DNA of 64,000 nucleotides. Source: Halopseudomonas sabulinigri (GTDB lineage Bacteria; Pseudomonadota; Gammaproteobacteria; Pseudomonadales; Pseudomonadaceae). A program made the translations under genes and the position numbers. The notes beneath the pieces were generated by a model. That model saw only the letters and a list, made by a program, of their open reading frames with translations, was not told where the DNA came from and made no database searches. The first letter of the stretch is position 1, and each line of letters opens with the position of its first letter. The stretch spans positions 1-64,000 of the forward strand of contig DRHT01000021.1 in the NCBI GenBank assembly GCA_011053055.1. Reading direction: 5' to 3'. Positions 40,916 to 49,419 of the stretch are shown piece after piece.

Positions 40916-41341
40916 TTACACCCGAGTCAGGGTGACGTCGATATTGCCGCGGGTAGCGTTGGAGTAGGGGCATACCTGATGAGCGCGCTCGATCAGCTGG
41001 CTGGCCTGCTCGTCATCCATGCCCGGCAAGCTGATGCGCAGCTCTACCTCAATGCCAAAACCATTGGGGATCTGGCCAATACCCACTATCCCTTCTACTG
41101 ACGCGTCGGCTGGCATGGCCAGTTTGTCGCGGCCGGCGACGAACTTCATCGCGCCGATGTAGCAGGCGGAATAGCCAGCAGCAAACAGCTGCTCAGGGTT
41201 AGTCCCCTGGCCACCTGCGCCACCCAATTCTTTCGGTGTGCTCAGCTCAACATCCAGCACGCCATCGGAGGAGACAGCGCGACCATCACGACCACCAGTG
41301 GCTTCGGCATAGGCGCGATAAACGACATTTTCAACGGACAT
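40916..41341 (-). CDS. ohr: Organic hydroperoxide resistance protein Ohr
   Basis: A 141-residue thiol peroxidase of the Ohr/OsmC family. The two catalytic cysteines are Cys60 ([15 protein letters not shown]) and Cys124 ([11 protein letters not shown]), at the same positions as in Pseudomonas Ohr; Arg21 and Glu50 complete the site. It reduces organic and lipid hydroperoxides with lipoyl-dependent electron supply in the cytoplasm. It is downstream of ohrR on the same strand, with operator-like sites between. Confidence 0.95.
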   Translation of the reverse strand: MSVENVVYRAYAEATGGRDGRAVSSDGVLDVELSTPKELGGAGGQGTNPEQLFAAGYSACYIGAMKFVAGRDKLAMPADASVEGIVGIGQIPNGFGIEVELRISLPGMDDEQASQLIERAHQVCPYSNATRGNIDVTLTRV

Positions 41342-41378
41342 GGTAAATCTCCTGCGAGTAAGTTAAGAATACTTTCGA

Positions 41379-41442
41379 TTGCGCGAATTAATATTGCGCG
41401 CTAACTAAAATGCAACCTTACCAGTATTTACCTTGCGCGCAA
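41379..41442. promoter_or_regulatory. Cluster of OhrR operator-like motifs upstream of ohr
   Basis: Three copies of a TTGCGCG motif lie in the ohr leader: TTGCGCGAA at 41379-41387, TTGCGCGCTAA at 41394-41404, and the perfect palindrome TTGCGCGCAA at 41433-41442. A related site lies upstream of ohrR. Their spacing before both peroxide genes suggests binding by OhrR, which represses until its cysteine is oxidised. Confidence 0.6.
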
Positions 41443-41508
41443 GTTAAATTGCTATCTTCTCTGCGCAGGCATGCGAGCGCTTCGCACGCTAATTGATTTT
41501 TTAGGTAA

Positions 41509-41964
41509 TCAGTTTTCCAGGCTGCCCTGTAGCGAAGTACGCAATTTGAGGAGTTGATCGCGCAACATCACCAACTCGTCCAGCGACTGATCTGCGGCAT
41601 CGACGATGCAACGCGGTACAGCCTTGGCGCACTCTTTCAATGCCTGACCAGCACTGGTCAAATGCAGCTCAACCACACGTTCATCCTGTTTACTGCGCAG
41701 GCGCTTAAGCAGGCCCTCGGCTTCCAGTCGCTTGAGCAGAGGAGTCAGTGAGCCTGGGTCGGTCAGCAAACGCTTGCTGATGTCGCCGACAGTGATGCCA
41801 TCGCTTTCCCAGAGCACCAGCATGGCCAGATATTGCGGATAGGTTAGCGACAGTTCTTTGAGCAGCGGCTTGTAGACCTTGGTCATCAGCAGGGAAGTGG
41901 AATGCAGTGCGAAGCACAGTTGGTTGTCCAGCATCAGCTCTGGGCAGGCGTCCGATTTGGGCAT
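41509..41964 (-). CDS. ohrR: MarR family regulator OhrR
   Basis: A 151-residue MarR-type repressor. The reactive cysteine is Cys17 in LDNQLCFALHS, the position that senses organic peroxides in OhrR proteins; the winged helix is at about 55-95 (ITVGDISKRLLTDPGSLTPLLKRLEAEGLL, seen in part) and KQDERVVELHLT forms the wing. It represses ohr and itself. A second cysteine (Cys7) and Cys128 could resolve the oxidised form. Confidence 0.92.
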   Translation of the reverse strand: MPKSDACPELMLDNQLCFALHSTSLLMTKVYKPLLKELSLTYPQYLAMLVLWESDGITVGDISKRLLTDPGSLTPLLKRLEAEGLLKRLRSKQDERVVELHLTSAGQALKECAKAVPRCIVDAADQSLDELVMLRDQLLKLRTSLQGSLEN

Positions 41965-42012
41965 GGAATTTCCTGTTGGGCATGTAGGTGCATAAAAGCG
42001 CAGTAGTATAAT

Positions 42013-42022
42013 TTAGCGCGCA
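42013..42022. promoter_or_regulatory. OhrR operator-like site upstream of ohrR
   Basis: TAGCGCGCAA lies 49 bases before the ohrR start and differs by one base from the palindrome TTGCGCGCAA upstream of ohr, suggesting autoregulation. An AT-rich stretch TAGTATAATT adjoins it and could hold a -10 box. Confidence 0.5.
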
Positions 42023-42123
42023 AGTAGTCTTGCTGCCAGAGTAATTGCTGATCGGTCGGGCAGTCTGCACGTGAGTACGGAAGAGGTTGTCGTTATACTC
42101 GCGGTCTTTTGCACCGAGACTCC

Positions 42124-42999
42124 ATGCCTTTTCTTATTGCCGTTACCCTGTTGTGGGCCCTTTCGTTCAGCCTGATTGGCGAATATCTAGCGGGTCAGGT
42201 CGATAGCTACTTTGCGGTGTTAACGCGCACTGCGCTCGCCAGCCTGCTGTTCCTGCCATTGTTGAGGTTGCGGGCCTTGCCACGCCCGATGATTGGTGGC
42301 TTGTTGCTGGTCGGCGCGCTGCAGTTCGGTGTCACCTATATCTGTTTGTACCTGTCTTTTGAATACATCTCCGTGCCGGAGGTGCTGCTGTTCACTATCT
42401 TTACGCCCCTGCATATCGCTCTGGTAGATAACTTGATCCGTCGTCGCTTTAGTCTCGGCCCTTTGGTGGCAGCGAGCATTGCGGTGGTTGGGGCGGGGAT
42501 CATTCGTTACGACGGCCTTAGCGACAGTTTTATTCGCGGCTTTTTGATCATGCAGCTGGCCAATCTGACGTTTGCGGCAGGGCAGGTAGGCTATGCGCAT
42601 ATGGTGCGGCGCTATCAGTTGACGGCCCGTACTCAGTGGCAGGGTTTTGGTTTGTTCTTTATCGGTGCCTTTATGGTGGTACTACCGGCCTGGCTGTTGC
42701 TGGGTGATCACAGCCGGTTGCCGCATACCAGTGTGCAATGGGGTGTGCTGACGTGGTTGGGATTGGCTGCTTCCGGGCTGGGATTCTTCTTCTGGAATCG
42801 CGGCGCGGCGCAAGTAGATGCTGGCACCTTGGGCGTAATGAACAACGCGCTGGTGCCCGCCGGACTGCTAGTCAATCTACTGATCTGGGACCATGACGCA
42901 GACCTGCTGCGCCTTGCTGCTGGCTCAGTGGTTATTGCGCTATCACTGTGGGTTAACGCTCGCTGGGACGCCTGGCGCGGCGCCCCAGCCAAGGCTTGA
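42124..42999 (+). CDS. EamA/DMT family transporter
   Basis: A 291-residue protein with ten membrane segments in two EamA halves (about 1-135 and 145-285): LLWALSFSLIGEYL at the start and LTWLGLAASGLGFFFWNRGAAQVDAGT in the second half. It resembles YdcZ/YdeD-like metabolite exporters; substrate unknown. ATG 42124 gives a typical N-terminus. It is divergent from ohrR and convergent with the metallopeptidase gene two bases away. Confidence 0.85.
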   Translation: MPFLIAVTLLWALSFSLIGEYLAGQVDSYFAVLTRTALASLLFLPLLRLRALPRPMIGGLLLVGALQFGVTYICLYLSFEYISVPEVLLFTIFTPLHIALVDNLIRRRFSLGPLVAASIAVVGAGIIRYDGLSDSFIRGFLIMQLANLTFAAGQVGYAHMVRRYQLTARTQWQGFGLFFIGAFMVVLPAWLLLGDHSRLPHTSVQWGVLTWLGLAASGLGFFFWNRGAAQVDAGTLGVMNNALVPAGLLVNLLIWDHDADLLRLAAGSVVIALSLWVNARWDAWRGAPAKA

Positions 43000-43001
43000 G
43001 G

Positions 43002-43907
43002 TCAGTTGGCGGCGGAGAATGTATCGCAGTCTGCCATGCTGCCCGACTCAAAGCCGCGCTTGAACCATTTGACCCGTTGCGCGGAGCTACCGTGGGTAAA
43101 GCTGTCGGGCACCACATCTTGTCCGGCCTGGCGCTGCAAACGATCATCGCCGATCGCGGAGGCGGCGGTCAGGGCCTCTTCCAGATCATCCGGGTCGAGC
43201 AGCTGTCGTTGGGTATTGGCGGCATGGCCCCAGATGCCGGCAAAACAGTCAGCCTGCAACTCTTGCTTAACAGACAGGGCGTTGACCGTGGCTTGCGATT
43301 TTCCGGCGCCGGCCTGACGTACTTTCTGGCTGATACCCAGCAAGTTTTGTACGTGATGACCCACTTCGTGGGCAATTACGTAGGCCTGGGCAAAGTCGCC
43401 GGGTGCGCCTAGTTGCTGGCGCATGTCGTTGAAGAAAGCGAGGTCCAGATACACCTGGTTGTCGCCGGGGCAGTAAAACGGGCCTACCGCTGAGCTGGCG
43501 GTTCCGCAGGCGGAATTGACGCGATTGGAGAACAGCACCAAACGGGGTTCTTCATAGGTTTCGCCAGCGGCACTGAACAGGGCGTTCCAAGTGGTTTCAG
43601 TATCTGCCAGCACCACCGAAACGAATTGGGCCAACTCCTGCTCCTGCGGGCTGAACTCGGGTTGAGTCTGGGTAACGCTTTGCGTTCCGCCGCCCATCAG
43701 CATGGGCAACAAGTCGATACCCAGCAGCTTGGCGCCGAAGAACGCCAGCACGCCTAGGATTAGCACGATACGACCGACTTTGCTGCGCAGCATCATCGGC
43801 AGGAAGCGCACTAGCATCAGGGCTGCACCGCCGCCGCTGGCGCGCTGGATGCTTTGCCCGCGGCGATCTTCTACGTTGTTGCTCTGCTTTCTGCCGCGCC
43901 AATCCAT
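43002..43907 (-). CDS. Neutral zinc metallopeptidase, YpfJ-like
   Basis: A 301-residue membrane-anchored protein of the YpfJ (KPN_00809) zinc metallopeptidase family. An N-terminal cytoplasmic MDWRGRKQSNNVEDRRG signature is followed by one membrane segment (about 45-65), then a large domain with the zinc motif AHEVGHH (His180, Glu181, His184) and ELQADCFAG for the third ligand. Two Cys pairs (SACG, YCPG) suggest the domain is periplasmic. Its substrate is unknown. Confidence 0.88.
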   Translation of the reverse strand: MDWRGRKQSNNVEDRRGQSIQRASGGGAALMLVRFLPMMLRSKVGRIVLILGVLAFFGAKLLGIDLLPMLMGGGTQSVTQTQPEFSPQEQELAQFVSVVLADTETTWNALFSAAGETYEEPRLVLFSNRVNSACGTASSAVGPFYCPGDNQVYLDLAFFNDMRQQLGAPGDFAQAYVIAHEVGHHVQNLLGISQKVRQAGAGKSQATVNALSVKQELQADCFAGIWGHAANTQRQLLDPDDLEEALTAASAIGDDRLQRQAGQDVVPDSFTHGSSAQRVKWFKRGFESGSMADCDTFSAAN

Positions 43908-44004
43908 TGTCTTGCTCCTGCCGGTTTAGGTGAGGCGTTATTTCACAGCATAGCTGGCCTGGCGGGAAGCGGAATTTTGAGGGTCAATTCGTTTGCAGTA
44001 AGAC

Positions 44005-44838
44005 TCAACACGCCAGCGGTACATGTGGGTGCTGGTAGAGCTGCTCAAACAGTTGGCGGGCTATTTCCTTATCGAGAGTCTTCTGTTGCTCTATTGCCAG
44101 CAAGGCCAACTGGCTGAGATTGGCCAGTTCAGGCTGCTGCGCGGGGCTTTGCAATAGACTGTCTTCCAACACGCAGTGGTCCTGAAACAGACCCAATTGT
44201 TCGCCGAGCTGTTTGAGCAAGGTGATGCTGGGTTTGGCGGCTTTACGCTCGCATAAGAGCTGCGCTTGATAGAGGTAATATTTAGTCCATTTGCGGCACT
44301 GGTGATAGGTCTCGTCTTCGCCGCTGGCATGGGCATCAAGTGCCAGTTTGCGCGCTCGGCGATAGCTGTAATCGAGCCCCTTGCCCGGATCGGAACGGTG
44401 TTTCAGCCTGAGCTGCTGTTGCCAGAGTTGTAGAATGTCGGCGAAGCCTTGATGCGCCGCTATCGGTTTCACTTGTTCGCTCGCCTGACGGTTGTTCGTG
44501 GCGAAGTAGTTAAGCAGCGGCTGCATTTCGGCCTGATCTTCAAAGGGCAACTGGCTAATAACCCGGCTAAGGGTTTTTTCCTGCACGTGGGCATCGCGCA
44601 GACCCGCGTACGAGTTGGCAAGCTGCTTTAGTAGCTGCTCTACCTGCTTGATATCCGCCTTGGCATTACCTGGACGATAAAGCTGCAGTAACGCGCGCAG
44701 CTTTTTGCTGCAGACGCGAATCGCGTGAATGTCTTCGTCGCTGGGTGCGGCGCCTTGCGCTAAAGGGTTGAGCACCTTACGCACTTGTTTGCGGGCAGCT
44801 TTGAAGATGGGGTCGGATTTACCGGATAACGTTTCCAT
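44005..44838 (-). CDS. CHAD domain protein
   Basis: A 277-residue all-helical protein with a CHAD domain: IHAIRVCSKKLRALLQLYRP near 40-58 and HQCRKWTKYYLYQAQLL near 165-185 carry the conserved His and basic residues. CHAD domains bind inorganic polyphosphate. No CYTH domain is fused. It is not in an obvious operon; the next minus-strand gene upstream lies 97 bases away on the same strand. Cytoplasmic. Confidence 0.85.
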   Translation of the reverse strand: METLSGKSDPIFKAARKQVRKVLNPLAQGAAPSDEDIHAIRVCSKKLRALLQLYRPGNAKADIKQVEQLLKQLANSYAGLRDAHVQEKTLSRVISQLPFEDQAEMQPLLNYFATNNRQASEQVKPIAAHQGFADILQLWQQQLRLKHRSDPGKGLDYSYRRARKLALDAHASGEDETYHQCRKWTKYYLYQAQLLCERKAAKPSITLLKQLGEQLGLFQDHCVLEDSLLQSPAQQPELANLSQLALLAIEQQKTLDKEIARQLFEQLYQHPHVPLAC

Positions 44839-44881
44839 GGTCTCAGTTTAAACCGCTCATCTTGCAAACAAGTGACTGGGT

Positions 44882-46309
44882 TTAACGATAGCGATAACCT
44901 TCTTCGCTTAGCGCCTCGTCGGTAACCTTCACGGTCTGCCGTTCATCCTCGGTTAGGCGAGTACGCTTCCAGCCGCCGCGCGCGAACCAGCATAGGGCGA
45001 TCAGTGCGACCAAGATATTGGTGACCGGGAAAGACCACCAGATACCTGCTGCGCCCAGTACCGTGTGCTTAGATAGCACATAAGCCAACGGAAACTGCAG
45101 CATCCACTGCGCCACCAAGGCAATCACCATGGCGCTGACCATGTTGCCGGAAGCGCGGAAGGCTGCGACCACGCAGAGCTGAACACCGATACCGCCCCAG
45201 GCCAAAGCCATAATGCGAATAAAATGCGCGCCTTCGCTGATCACGTCCGGGTCGTTGGGCACGAAAAAGGCGACAATCTGTGGCGCAGCGGAATACACCA
45301 TCAGACCCACCACGCTAAGCCCAGCGAAAGCGTAAAGTGCGGCCAACTGGGTGATCTTGCTGGCGCGCTGAATATTGCCCGCGCCCATGTTTTGCCCCAC
45401 CAGCGTTGAGACCGCCATCGACAGGCCCATGGCCGGGATGGTGATGACTTGCAAAATATTCGAGCCAATGCCGTAAGCGGCGATGGTCAGCGTGCCAAAA
45501 CTGGCGACCAGAAAAGACATCACCATCAACCCCAGGCCACGGGTGGAGAGTTCTACTGAGCCCGGGAAACCCAGAAAGAACGCCTTGCGGATGTACTCCA
45601 TATCCGGTTTGAAGCCGCGCCACGTTAGTTGGATGCCGTGCCGGCCGCGTAAAAAGATGACAAGACCGATACCTGCCGCGATGGCTTGAGTAGTCAGCGT
45701 GGCCATAGCCGCACCCATCACGCCATGGCCCGCAAACGGCCCCCAGCCAAAGATGAACAGCGGGTCCAGGCCAAAATTGAGGATCACGGTGCCGAGTACG
45801 ATAAACAGCGGCACTTTGGTCTGGCCCACGCCGCGCATGAGCGACTGAAACATGATGTAGATGAATACGAAGATAACCCCGATGAAGGACACGCGCATAA
45901 AGCCCAACGCGCCCTCGTATACGACGTCGGTGACACCGAGCAAACGCAACAGATGCGGTGCCAACATAAAGCCCAAGGCGCCGAGAATCACCGAGGTAAT
46001 GGTTACCATGAGCATGGTCTGGGCGGCGACATGGTTGACCAGGTCCGGCCGTCCGGCGCCCATGTACTGGGCCGTAAGTGTTGCCCCGGCCATCGCCAGG
46101 CCGGAACCCATGGCAATCACCAGAAAGGTGACGGGCATGCTGATGGAGACCGCCGCCACTGCATCCGCACCGAGCCGACCGACCCAAAATGCATCGGTGA
46201 GCTGGTAGCCCGACTGCAGGATGTTGGCAAGCATAATGGGCACAGCCAACGTGAGCAGGGCGCGAGGGATGGAACCGGTGAGAAAGAGTTGTTGGCGGTT
46301 GATGGGCAT
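44882..46309 (-). CDS. MATE family efflux transporter
   Basis: A 475-residue MATE transporter of the NorM/DinF superfamily with 12 membrane segments: LTLAVPIMLANILQSGYQLTDAFWVG at the N-terminus, GLAMAGATLTAQYMGAGR and the second half VSTLVGQNMGAGNIQRAS. It exports cationic drugs or metabolites with Na+ or H+; substrate unknown. A downstream CHAD gene follows by 43 bases on the same strand, and a LysR gene lies upstream on the same strand. Confidence 0.9.
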   Translation of the reverse strand: MPINRQQLFLTGSIPRALLTLAVPIMLANILQSGYQLTDAFWVGRLGADAVAAVSISMPVTFLVIAMGSGLAMAGATLTAQYMGAGRPDLVNHVAAQTMLMVTITSVILGALGFMLAPHLLRLLGVTDVVYEGALGFMRVSFIGVIFVFIYIMFQSLMRGVGQTKVPLFIVLGTVILNFGLDPLFIFGWGPFAGHGVMGAAMATLTTQAIAAGIGLVIFLRGRHGIQLTWRGFKPDMEYIRKAFFLGFPGSVELSTRGLGLMVMSFLVASFGTLTIAAYGIGSNILQVITIPAMGLSMAVSTLVGQNMGAGNIQRASKITQLAALYAFAGLSVVGLMVYSAAPQIVAFFVPNDPDVISEGAHFIRIMALAWGGIGVQLCVVAAFRASGNMVSAMVIALVAQWMLQFPLAYVLSKHTVLGAAGIWWSFPVTNILVALIALCWFARGGWKRTRLTEDERQTVKVTDEALSEEGYRYR

Positions 46310-46399
46310 GCTGTCCTCTGAAGACGGTGCGGGTTAAACAAGTTGGACTTGCACCAGATGGAGTACAGCATAGCCGCACTGGTTCGTTTTTTTGGGATT

Positions 46400-47221
46400 T
46401 CAGCTCAACCCTAATGCGAGCTCGACCTCTTCCCCTATTGTGGCGGCGACCGCGACACCCAGCTGGCGCTGCAACAATGGCTGCGGTGCCAGACCTTGCA
46501 GGCTGTAGTGTTGAATATCGTCCGGCAGGGTGTCGGTGTCGTCACTCAATGCCATCACGGTTACCCCCTGCTTGTGCTGCACCAAACTAAGCGCCAGATC
46601 TTCCGTATCGACCTGCATTTGGCTATGTTGCCCCAGTTGCGGCAAGAGACGGAGCAATGCGCCGCGTTGCTCGCAGTCGAGGCGGTCAATCCACGGATAC
46701 GCTAACGCCGCCTCCAGCGTAAGAGGTAGTGATAGGGGCCAGCCTTTTGGGGTAAGCAGATGGTATTGCTGGTCCAGCAGACTCACGAAGCGGTAGCCCG
46801 CAGGGGAACGCCTGGCGCTGGTTAGCCAAAGGTCGGGGGTCTGTGCAGGTTGTACGCGCACCTCAAGCTGATGCTCGGGCAGGGTGCGGCTCAAGAGCTG
46901 CACCAGCCAAGCGCTGTCGCGGCTGGCCAGTTCGCGGTGAATACCGACCAACAGCGGCGTGCGCTTGCGCGCCTTGAAGCGGGATTCCATCTGCCCAGCG
47001 TTGCTCAACAGCTGGCGTGCCTGCTGAAAAAATTCCTCACCGGCGGGTGTCAGGCTGACGCCCTTTTTGCTGCGGCTGAATAGCCGCAACTCAAACTCGG
47101 CTTCCAGCTGCGCTATTGCGTGGGAGATGGACGGCTGCGCAACATGGCAACGTTCGGCGGCTGCGGTAATGCTGCCCAGCTCGGCCGCAGCGCAGAAATA
47201 GCGTAGGCTGCGTAGATCCAT
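46400..47221 (-). CDS. LysR family regulator
   Basis: A 273-residue LysR-type regulator. The N-terminal HTH is MDLRSLRYFCAAAELGSITAAAE to about residue 60 (VAQPSISHAIAQLEAEF). The C-terminal ligand domain is shorter than the usual 300-residue total and poorly conserved. It starts two bases from the stop codon of the metallo-beta-lactamase-fold gene, so the two are likely co-transcribed, and it may control that gene or the MATE pump downstream. Confidence 0.85.
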   Translation of the reverse strand: MDLRSLRYFCAAAELGSITAAAERCHVAQPSISHAIAQLEAEFELRLFSRSKKGVSLTPAGEEFFQQARQLLSNAGQMESRFKARKRTPLLVGIHRELASRDSAWLVQLLSRTLPEHQLEVRVQPAQTPDLWLTSARRSPAGYRFVSLLDQQYHLLTPKGWPLSLPLTLEAALAYPWIDRLDCEQRGALLRLLPQLGQHSQMQVDTEDLALSLVQHKQGVTVMALSDDTDTLPDDIQHYSLQGLAPQPLLQRQLGVAVAATIGEEVELALGLS

Positions 47222-47223
47222 GT

Positions 47224-48120
47224 TTAGTCCTCGAAGTCAGGGAAGTGGGCCAGCTGCTGAGCCACCAGCTCGTCGTGCGCGGGGACTATCAACAGCTCTG
47301 GCTGCTCTTCGCTTAGCTGATGAATCTGTTGCAGCACCTGGGCGTTGGCTTCGCGGTCGGAATCCACGTGGGCTATCCATTGCACGAACTGCGGCCGCGA
47401 GCGGTTGTGCTCTACACCGCGCAAGGTCCAGGCGGTATCGCCAATAAAGAACAGACGTTTTCCCGAGTCGAGGTTGATGAACAGGCCAACCTGGCCCGCG
47501 GTGTGGCCACTCAAATCAACCAGTATCAGGCGCTGATCAGCAAACAGATCGAGGCTGCGGTCGAAACCCTGATAGGGCGTATCACTCAGCTGCAAGTCTT
47601 GCCATTGCCGTGGGCCTGCCAGATGTTCAGGCAAGAACGCCGGACGTTGGCCATGCTCGCGAGCTTCTTCTAGCCCGCGAGGTAGCACCTTGACGGTTGT
47701 GGTTGGGAAATCCGGTAAGCCACCCAAATGATCCCAATGCAGGTGGCTAGGGATGATGAAATCAATGTCACTGGCTTGGTAGCCGGCCTGCTCAAGCTGA
47801 TCCAGTGCGGGATTCAGCTCTTCGTAGGCCAGCAGCTTGCGGTTGATCCAGTTATTCGCGGCAAAGGCGCTGTCGATATCGCGGCCTAAACCAGTATCAA
47901 ACAGAAAGCGCCCCTGCGGATGCTCGACCAGTAACGCAGCATGAACCAGATGGCGCTCGGTACCCCAGCGTCCACCGCTGACAGTGAAAGCCTCTGGCGA
48001 GCCAGCCGATTGCGCGGTAATCAACAATGATATGCGCAGCTGATCTGGCAGCTCGTTTGCCTGTGCAGTGCTGATCAACAGCACTGCAAGCAGGATAAAA
48101 TACTTTATCGGTTGGGTCAT
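47224..48120 (-). CDS. MBL-fold metallo-hydrolase, exported
   Basis: A 298-residue metallo-beta-lactamase-fold protein with signal peptide (cleavage near TAQA, about 20). The metal motif SHLHWDH gives His126, His128, Asp130 and His131; later ligands are in LSGHTAGQ, IGDTAW and VPAHD. It resembles lactonase-type and quorum-quenching enzymes (AHL lactonase AiiA type), but the substrate is unproven. ATG 48120 gives a proper signal peptide; the longer reading does not. It precedes the LysR gene by two bases. Confidence 0.85.
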   Translation of the reverse strand: MTQPIKYFILLAVLLISTAQANELPDQLRISLLITAQSAGSPEAFTVSGGRWGTERHLVHAALLVEHPQGRFLFDTGLGRDIDSAFAANNWINRKLLAYEELNPALDQLEQAGYQASDIDFIIPSHLHWDHLGGLPDFPTTTVKVLPRGLEEAREHGQRPAFLPEHLAGPRQWQDLQLSDTPYQGFDRSLDLFADQRLILVDLSGHTAGQVGLFINLDSGKRLFFIGDTAWTLRGVEHNRSRPQFVQWIAHVDSDREANAQVLQQIHQLSEEQPELLIVPAHDELVAQQLAHFPDFED

Positions 48121-48211
48121 GGGTGCCGTTCCTATTGGGTGAAGGGGCACTGTGGCAGCCGAGTAAGCATAGGTTAAATATACTTTTCGTGGTGTTATTG
48201 AATAAATTGTT

Positions 48212-48238
48212 GAGGGAAAGGCGTTCAACCTTTCCCTC
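48212..48238 (-). terminator. Terminator downstream of the PspA-like gene
   Basis: GAGGGAAAGG and CCTTTCCCTC form a perfect 10-base stem with loop CGTTCAA, 30 bases after the stop of the minus-strand pspA-like gene. Read on the minus strand it is followed by AACAATTTATT, a weak T tract. Confidence 0.6.
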
Positions 48239-48267
48239 GTTTGTGCTCAGTGTAATCCGGGGTAGCG

Positions 48268-48978
48268 TCAAGATGTCGTGCTTGGCGCGCCAACGGATTG
48301 CCCGCGTAGTCGGGCTAGCACTTGATCCGCATTGCTCTTGCCAGCGCAGATTCCGGCTCGTTGTAATCGATTATCCATAGCGCTGCCATCGTCTTCCTGT
48401 TGTAACTCGCGCAGGGCGTTGTCGATATCGCCGAAGCGGTGTTGTTGCTGGCGGATACGCTCTAATGAACTGGCCAGATCGCCCAATTGCGCGTGTAGGC
48501 CTTGAGTATGCCCGCCAAGGTTACGTACCACCTGCTCGGCGTTGCGGTTGGCGTGGGCCAGCTGCCACTCACGGCGATATTGTTGCTGGCTGCGCGCGGC
48601 GTCACGTAGCTGCTGGCGCAGACTCTCTTCCTGGCGGGCCAAATGCTCGGCCTGCTGGCGTTGCTGTAGCAGCTGGTTTTCGTGTGCGGCAATCCATTCG
48701 GCCAGCTCGTAAGCCAAACCTGCTTCGCCTTTAGCCAAAGCTTGCGCGGCTTGTTGTTCCCGTTGCGCCAGTTCTTCAGCGAGTTGCTGATTGCTGCGTT
48801 GCAGCTCCTTGCCGGTTGCCATCAGGCAAGCCAACTCGCGTTTGGCGCGCAGCATGGCTTGATCGGTGTCGCGCAGCTCTTGCTCCATGATGCGCAAGGC
48901 ATTGGCATCCACTAAATGTTCCAAGGGTTCCTGTGCGCCGGCGCGGAATAAAGTGCCTACTTTTCGCCAAATAGTCAT
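48268..48978 (-). CDS. PspA/IM30 family protein
   Basis: A 236-residue PspA/IM30/Vipp1-like protein: N-terminal MTIWRKVGTLFRAGAQEPLEHLVD amphipathic helix, then a long coiled coil (about 30-190) rich in Gln, Glu, Arg and Ala, and a tail with predicted helices. Such proteins form rings or filaments on damaged inner membrane and help to keep the proton gradient. There is no PspB, PspC or PspF gene nearby. It is shorter and more Gln-rich than E. coli PspA. It lies five bases downstream of the YiaA/B-like gene, in one operon. Confidence 0.85.
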   Translation of the reverse strand: MTIWRKVGTLFRAGAQEPLEHLVDANALRIMEQELRDTDQAMLRAKRELACLMATGKELQRSNQQLAEELAQREQQAAQALAKGEAGLAYELAEWIAAHENQLLQQRQQAEHLARQEESLRQQLRDAARSQQQYRREWQLAHANRNAEQVVRNLGGHTQGLHAQLGDLASSLERIRQQQHRFGDIDNALRELQQEDDGSAMDNRLQRAGICAGKSNADQVLARLRGQSVGAPSTTS

Positions 48979-48983
48979 ATCGA

Positions 48984-49253
48984 TTACTCCGTATATTCTT
49001 TGAGTAGTTGCTGGGCGCGGGCGTCGGAAATGCGGTTGTAGATGCGCTTGCCCTCGTGCTCATCGCGCATGGTTTTTGAGAGCGTGATGGTGGTGCTCAC
49101 CAGAAAAAGTGCGCAGACCGCCATATAGCCCTTCACTAGCAGATCAGTTGGGGCAAAGACCACCCCGGCACCGGTGGCCAGCAGGGCCACTGCGAAGGAC
49201 ACCTTGACGAAAAATATCCAACCGCTGGAGCTACTGTTGATGTCGTTTTCCAT
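48984..49253 (-). CDS. YiaA/YiaB family inner membrane protein
   Basis: An 89-residue protein with two membrane segments (about 13-33 and 40-58) and a C-terminal charged tail (KTMRDEHEGKRIYNRISDA). The fold and tail match the YiaAB family of small inner-membrane proteins. Function unknown. It is the first gene of a two-gene unit with the PspA-like gene, divergent from the HTH regulator, which suggests regulation of envelope homeostasis. Confidence 0.8.
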   Translation of the reverse strand: MENDINSSSSGWIFFVKVSFAVALLATGAGVVFAPTDLLVKGYMAVCALFLVSTTITLSKTMRDEHEGKRIYNRISDARAQQLLKEYTE

Positions 49254-49371
49254 TGTTTGCTACCTCGCATTGAATGTGTGCGGCAGGTTGGTCGCCGCTG
49301 AGGCGCAATGTGCGCAAGTTGATACTGAATGGCGAGCTAAATAGAGAAAGTTGCAATCGTGAAAGCTATGG

Positions 49372-49388
49372 GTATTACTGGGTAATAC
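49372..49388. promoter_or_regulatory. Palindrome between yiaAB-pspA and the HTH gene
   Basis: GTATTAC-TGG-GTAATAC is a 17-base palindrome with 7-base arms, 31 bases upstream of the HTH gene start and 118 upstream of the divergent YiaA/B-like start. It is a candidate operator for the adjacent HTH protein; a following TTTTT makes a short-lived terminator possible too, but the arms are too short and AT-rich. Confidence 0.5.
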
Positions 49389-49419
49389 TTTTTGGTGTTG
49401 GCTAGGGAGCTTTTTGAGC

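Noticed and set aside
49379-49393. Rho-independent terminator at GTATTAC-TGG-GTAATAC
   Set aside because: Arms are only 7 bases and AT-rich, and no gene ends there; the place between divergent starts suits an operator.
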